Source of the DNA: Mesorhizobium sp. M1B.F.Ca.ET.045.04.1.1
Lineage (GTDB): Bacteria > Pseudomonadota > Alphaproteobacteria > Rhizobiales > Rhizobiaceae
DNA length: 64,000 nt
Assembly (NCBI RefSeq): GCF_003952465.1
Contig: NZ_CP034448.1
Coordinates: 248,001 to 312,000, forward strand
Direction: 5' to 3'
The first letter of the stretch is position 1; the number at the start of each line of letters is the position of its first letter. Below, piece after piece: positions 59,192 through 64,000 of this stretch. The notes beneath the pieces are model-generated. The model saw nothing but the letters and a program-made list of their open reading frames with translations. It searched no databases and had not been told where the DNA came from. Made by a program: the position numbers and the translations under genes.

Positions 59192-59581
59192 TTACTTCAC
59201 CGGATGCTTGGCAAGCCAGTCCTGCATCTGCTTGATCTCGGCTTCCTGCGCCTTGACGACGCCTTCCGCGAGCTTGCGGATCTCCGGATCCTTACCATTG
59301 GCGATCACCACCTTGGCCATGTCGATGGCACCCTGATGGTGCGGGATCATGCCGCGGACGAAGTCGGCATCGGCGTTGCCGGTGTACTCGATCATCATGT
59401 CTGCGTGCATCTTGTCCATCGCCGCCTTGTAGCCATCCGTCGACGGGCCCTGCGCGCCCATCGCCATGCCCGACATGTCGTGCTTCATCTCTTCGGCCTG
59501 CGCCGGAACGCTTTCGAGGAACACCGCGAGCAGCATTCCAGCCGCCATCAACAGCAGCACGATCTTCTTGGCCAAGGTCAT
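59192..59581 (-). CDS. Exported DUF305 protein
   Basis: The 129-aa protein has a signal peptide ([23 protein letters not shown]), a Met/His-rich stretch [10 protein letters not shown] and the DUF305 core [32 protein letters not shown]305 proteins such as CopM bind copper in the periplasm. It lies 42 bases after the copper ATPase gene, on the same strand, so it probably belongs to the same copper-responsive unit. Confidence 0.88.
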   Translation of the reverse strand: MTLAKKIVLLLMAAGMLLAVFLESVPAQAEEMKHDMSGMAMGAQGPSTDGYKAAMDKMHADMMIEYTGNADADFVRGMIPHHQGAIDMAKVVIANGKDPEIRKLAEGVVKAQEAEIKQMQDWLAKHPVK

Positions 59582-59623
59582 TCAGGGTCTCCTTTTGGTT
59601 GGATCCGTATCTGGGGACTTCGC

Positions 59624-62134
<2,511 letters not shown>

Positions 62135-62167
62135 GATCAAATGCCTCGGAATTCTCGAATTGAGGCG

Positions 62168-62198
62168 GAGGTAGTCCTTCCAGCAACTGGAAGGTCAA
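62168..62198 (-). promoter_or_regulatory. CueR/HmrR-type copper-responsive promoter
   Basis: On the minus strand, TTGACC (-35) and TACCTC (-10) are 19 bases apart, the long spacing used by MerR-family activators. Between them lies the palindrome CCTTCCAGTTGCTGGAAGG (62176-62194). Both features closely match the E. coli copA promoter bound by CueR. The ATG of the copper ATPase is about 34 bases after the -10. Confidence 0.85.
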
Positions 62199-62312
62199 GG
62201 GCCGGTTTCGATTTTTGGAAAATTGGCCGGGCGGCCGCAGATCGTCCTCCTCTCAGGCGCGTTCGTCCGCCCCATACACAGCGCCGCGAAAACACGCTAT
62301 AGACGCCGCCGA

Positions 62313-64000
62313 ATGGCAAAGATCTCCCTGAAACTCGACGAAATCATCGACGCCGACGCCTTGCGCCGCGACATGACGGCGCTGACGGCGGCAAGCGCCG
62401 GCGACGGCTCCGGCAAGGCCACGCGCACGGCCGTCCTCCAGCTGCTCAAGGGCAGGCTTGGCGAAGGACGAAAGATCGCGGAGGCGATGCTGAAGGAGGA
62501 TGGCGGCGGCAATGCCTGCGCCGAGCGACTGTCGCATCTGATGGATGAGCTGATCCGGGCGCTCTACGATTTCGCAGCGACCCATGTCTACCGGGTCAAG
62601 AACCGCTCGGCGGCCGAGCGCATGGCGGTCGTCGCGGTCGGCGGCTATGGCCGCGGCACGCTGGCGCCGGGCTCCGACATCGACCTGTTGTTCCTGCTTC
62701 CCTACAAGCAGACGCCGTGGGGCGAGCAGATCGTCGAATACATGCTCTACATGCTGTGGGACATGGGGCTGAAGGTCGGCCACGCCACCCGCAACATCGA
62801 GGAATGCCTGAGGCTGTCGCGCACCGACATCACCATCCGCACCTCGATCCTGGAGGCCCGCTTCCTTTGGGGCGAACGCAAGCTCTATGACGAGTTGCTC
62901 ACCCGCTTCGACCACGAAGTGGTGCGCACGACGGGGCCGGAATATGTGCAGGCCAAGCTCGCCGAGCGCGACGAGCGCCATGCTAAGGCGGGCGAGAGCC
63001 GCTATCTGGTCGAGCCCAATGTCAAGGACGGCAAGGGCGGCCTGCGCGACCTGCAGACGCTGTTCTGGATCGCCAAATACTTCTATCGCGTCCGCACCGG
63101 CGAGGAGCTGGTCGAGAAGGGCGTCTTCACCGAGGGCGAATACCGCGAGTTCCAGAAGGCCGAGGATTTTCTGTGGGCGGTGCGCTGCCACATGCACTTC
63201 CTCACCGGCAAGGCGGAAGAGCGGCTGCATTTCGACATCCAGCGCGAGATCGCGGAGCGGCTGGGCTACACCACGCATCCCGGCCTGTCGGCCGTCGAGC
63301 GCTTCATGAAGCACTACTTCCTGGTCGCCAAGGATGTCGGCGACCTCACCCGCATCTTCTGCGCCGCGCTCGAGGAGGAGCAGGCCAAGCATGTGCCTGG
63401 TTTCAACCGTATCTTCCTCACCTTCTCGCGGCGCAAGCGCAAGCTTGCCGGCACATCCGACTTCATCGTCGACAACCACCGCATCAACGTCGCCGACGAC
63501 ATGGTGTTCGAGCGCGACCCGGTCAATCTGCTGAGGCTATTCTGGTTCGCCGACAAGCATGGGCTGGAGTTCCACCCTGATGCGCTGAAGCTGCTCACCC
63601 GCTCGCTCGGCCTGGTCAACAAGTCGCTGAGGCGCGACGAAGAGGCCAACCGGCTGTTCCTCGACATCCTGACCTCGGACCGCAATGCCGAGCTGAACCT
63701 CAGGCGCATGAACGAGGCGGGACTGCTCGGCAAGCTGATCCCCGACTTCGGCAAGATCGTCGCCATGATGCAGTTCTCGATGTACCACCATTATACGGTC
63801 GACGAGCATCTCATCCGCTGCATCGGCGTGCTGGCCGAGATCGAGCGCGGCGACGGCGCGAAAGTGCATCCGCTGTCGCACTCGTTGATGCCGGGGCTGA
63901 AGAAAAGTCGCGAGGCGCTCTATGTCGCGGTGCTGCTGCACGACATCGCCAAGGGCCGGCCGGAGGACCATTCGGAAGCCGGCGCCAGGATCGCGCGGCG
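62313..64000 (+). CDS. glnD: Bifunctional PII uridylyltransferase/uridylyl-removing enzyme, N-terminal part (cut by window edge)
   Basis: GlnD uridylylates and deuridylylates PII proteins in response to glutamine, so controls nitrogen metabolism. The visible 562 residues contain the nucleotidyltransferase motif [21 protein letters not shown] with its two Asp, the [11 protein letters not shown] region, and the start of the HD domain ([17 protein letters not shown]). The end of the gene, with ACT domains, is outside the window. The ATG at 62313 fits the family's short N terminus. Confidence 0.95.
   Translation, partial: MAKISLKLDEIIDADALRRDMTALTAASAGDGSGKATRTAVLQLLKGRLGEGRKIAEAMLKEDGGGNACAERLSHLMDELIRALYDFAATHVYRVKNRSAAERMAVVAVGGYGRGTLAPGSDIDLLFLLPYKQTPWGEQIVEYMLYMLWDMGLKVGHATRNIEECLRLSRTDITIRTSILEARFLWGERKLYDELLTRFDHEVVRTTGPEYVQAKLAERDERHAKAGESRYLVEPNVKDGKGGLRDLQTLFWIAKYFYRVRTGEELVEKGVFTEGEYREFQKAEDFLWAVRCHMHFLTGKAEERLHFDIQREIAERLGYTTHPGLSAVERFMKHYFLVAKDVGDLTRIFCAALEEEQAKHVPGFNRIFLTFSRRKRKLAGTSDFIVDNHRINVADDMVFERDPVNLLRLFWFADKHGLEFHPDALKLLTRSLGLVNKSLRRDEEANRLFLDILTSDRNAELNLRRMNEAGLLGKLIPDFGKIVAMMQFSMYHHYTVDEHLIRCIGVLAEIERGDGAKVHPLSHSLMPGLKKSREALYVAVLLHDIAKGRPEDHSEAGARIAR

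Overview
The window is high-GC DNA from an alphaproteobacterium of the order Hyphomicrobiales, most likely Mesorhizobium or a close relative. The grounds are the gene content (NAD-linked Fds formate dehydrogenase, two-domain malic enzyme beside mutS, Rhizobiales-type porin, a DbjA/DmlA-like haloalkane dehalogenase), the frequent GTG starts, and many RIME-like and REP-like palindromic elements between genes. No rRNA, tRNA, phage, IS transposase or CRISPR array was seen. Both end genes are cut: fdsB at the left edge and glnD at the right edge.

Layout. 0-5 kb: fdsB-fdsA-fdhD-fdsD for formate oxidation, with a repeat mosaic inside the operon. 5.1-8.7 kb: an unusual regulator that fuses an alpha/beta-hydrolase, a degenerate cyclase domain and a LuxR helix-turn-helix, followed by three small enzyme-like genes and a convergent exported NTF2-like gene. 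8.9-16.8 kb: a polyamine-type ABC transporter with a probable gamma-aminobutyraldehyde dehydrogenase, then LysR and DeoR regulators. 16.8-25.1 kb: a leader with a strong terminator-like hairpin, a choline-kinase-like enzyme coupled to a dimethylglycine/sarcosine dehydrogenase-like flavoprotein, a methyltransferase, a second kinase, a DMT transporter and a cytosine-deaminase-like amidohydrolase. 25.2-31.6 kb: an ABC exporter, ilvD, a VOC protein and prfC. 31.6-34.8 kb: DUF1127, an exported unknown protein, DUF4242 and a divergent winged-helix/TPR regulator. 34.9-39 kb: a TetR-haloalkane dehalogenase pair divergent from a flavoprotein, then an amidase. 39.1-41.8 kb: tandem duplicated class II glutamine amidotransferases, DUF6356 and an Lrp regulator. 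42-47.9 kb: dut, a HAD phosphatase, an exported unknown, a PEP-mutase-like protein, an EI24/CysZ-like membrane protein, an EamA transporter and a PfkB (adenosine) kinase. 48.2-50.5 kb: an orphan Xre/MbcA/ParS-like protein and a porin. 50.6-55.9 kb: malic enzyme and mutS. 55.9-62.2 kb: accessory genes (DUF1348-TetR, MBL hydrolase, aldo/keto reductase, and a copper ATPase-DUF305 unit with a CueR-type promoter) lying between mutS and glnD.

Most genes belong to known families. The most promising under-described items are the hydrolase/dead-cyclase/LuxR locus, the leader before the kinase-flavoprotein pair, the DUF4242 module, the orphan antitoxin-like protein next to the porin with its repeated upstream boxes, and several operator palindromes that can be paired with adjacent regulators. 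All assignments come from reading motifs; no database search was run.
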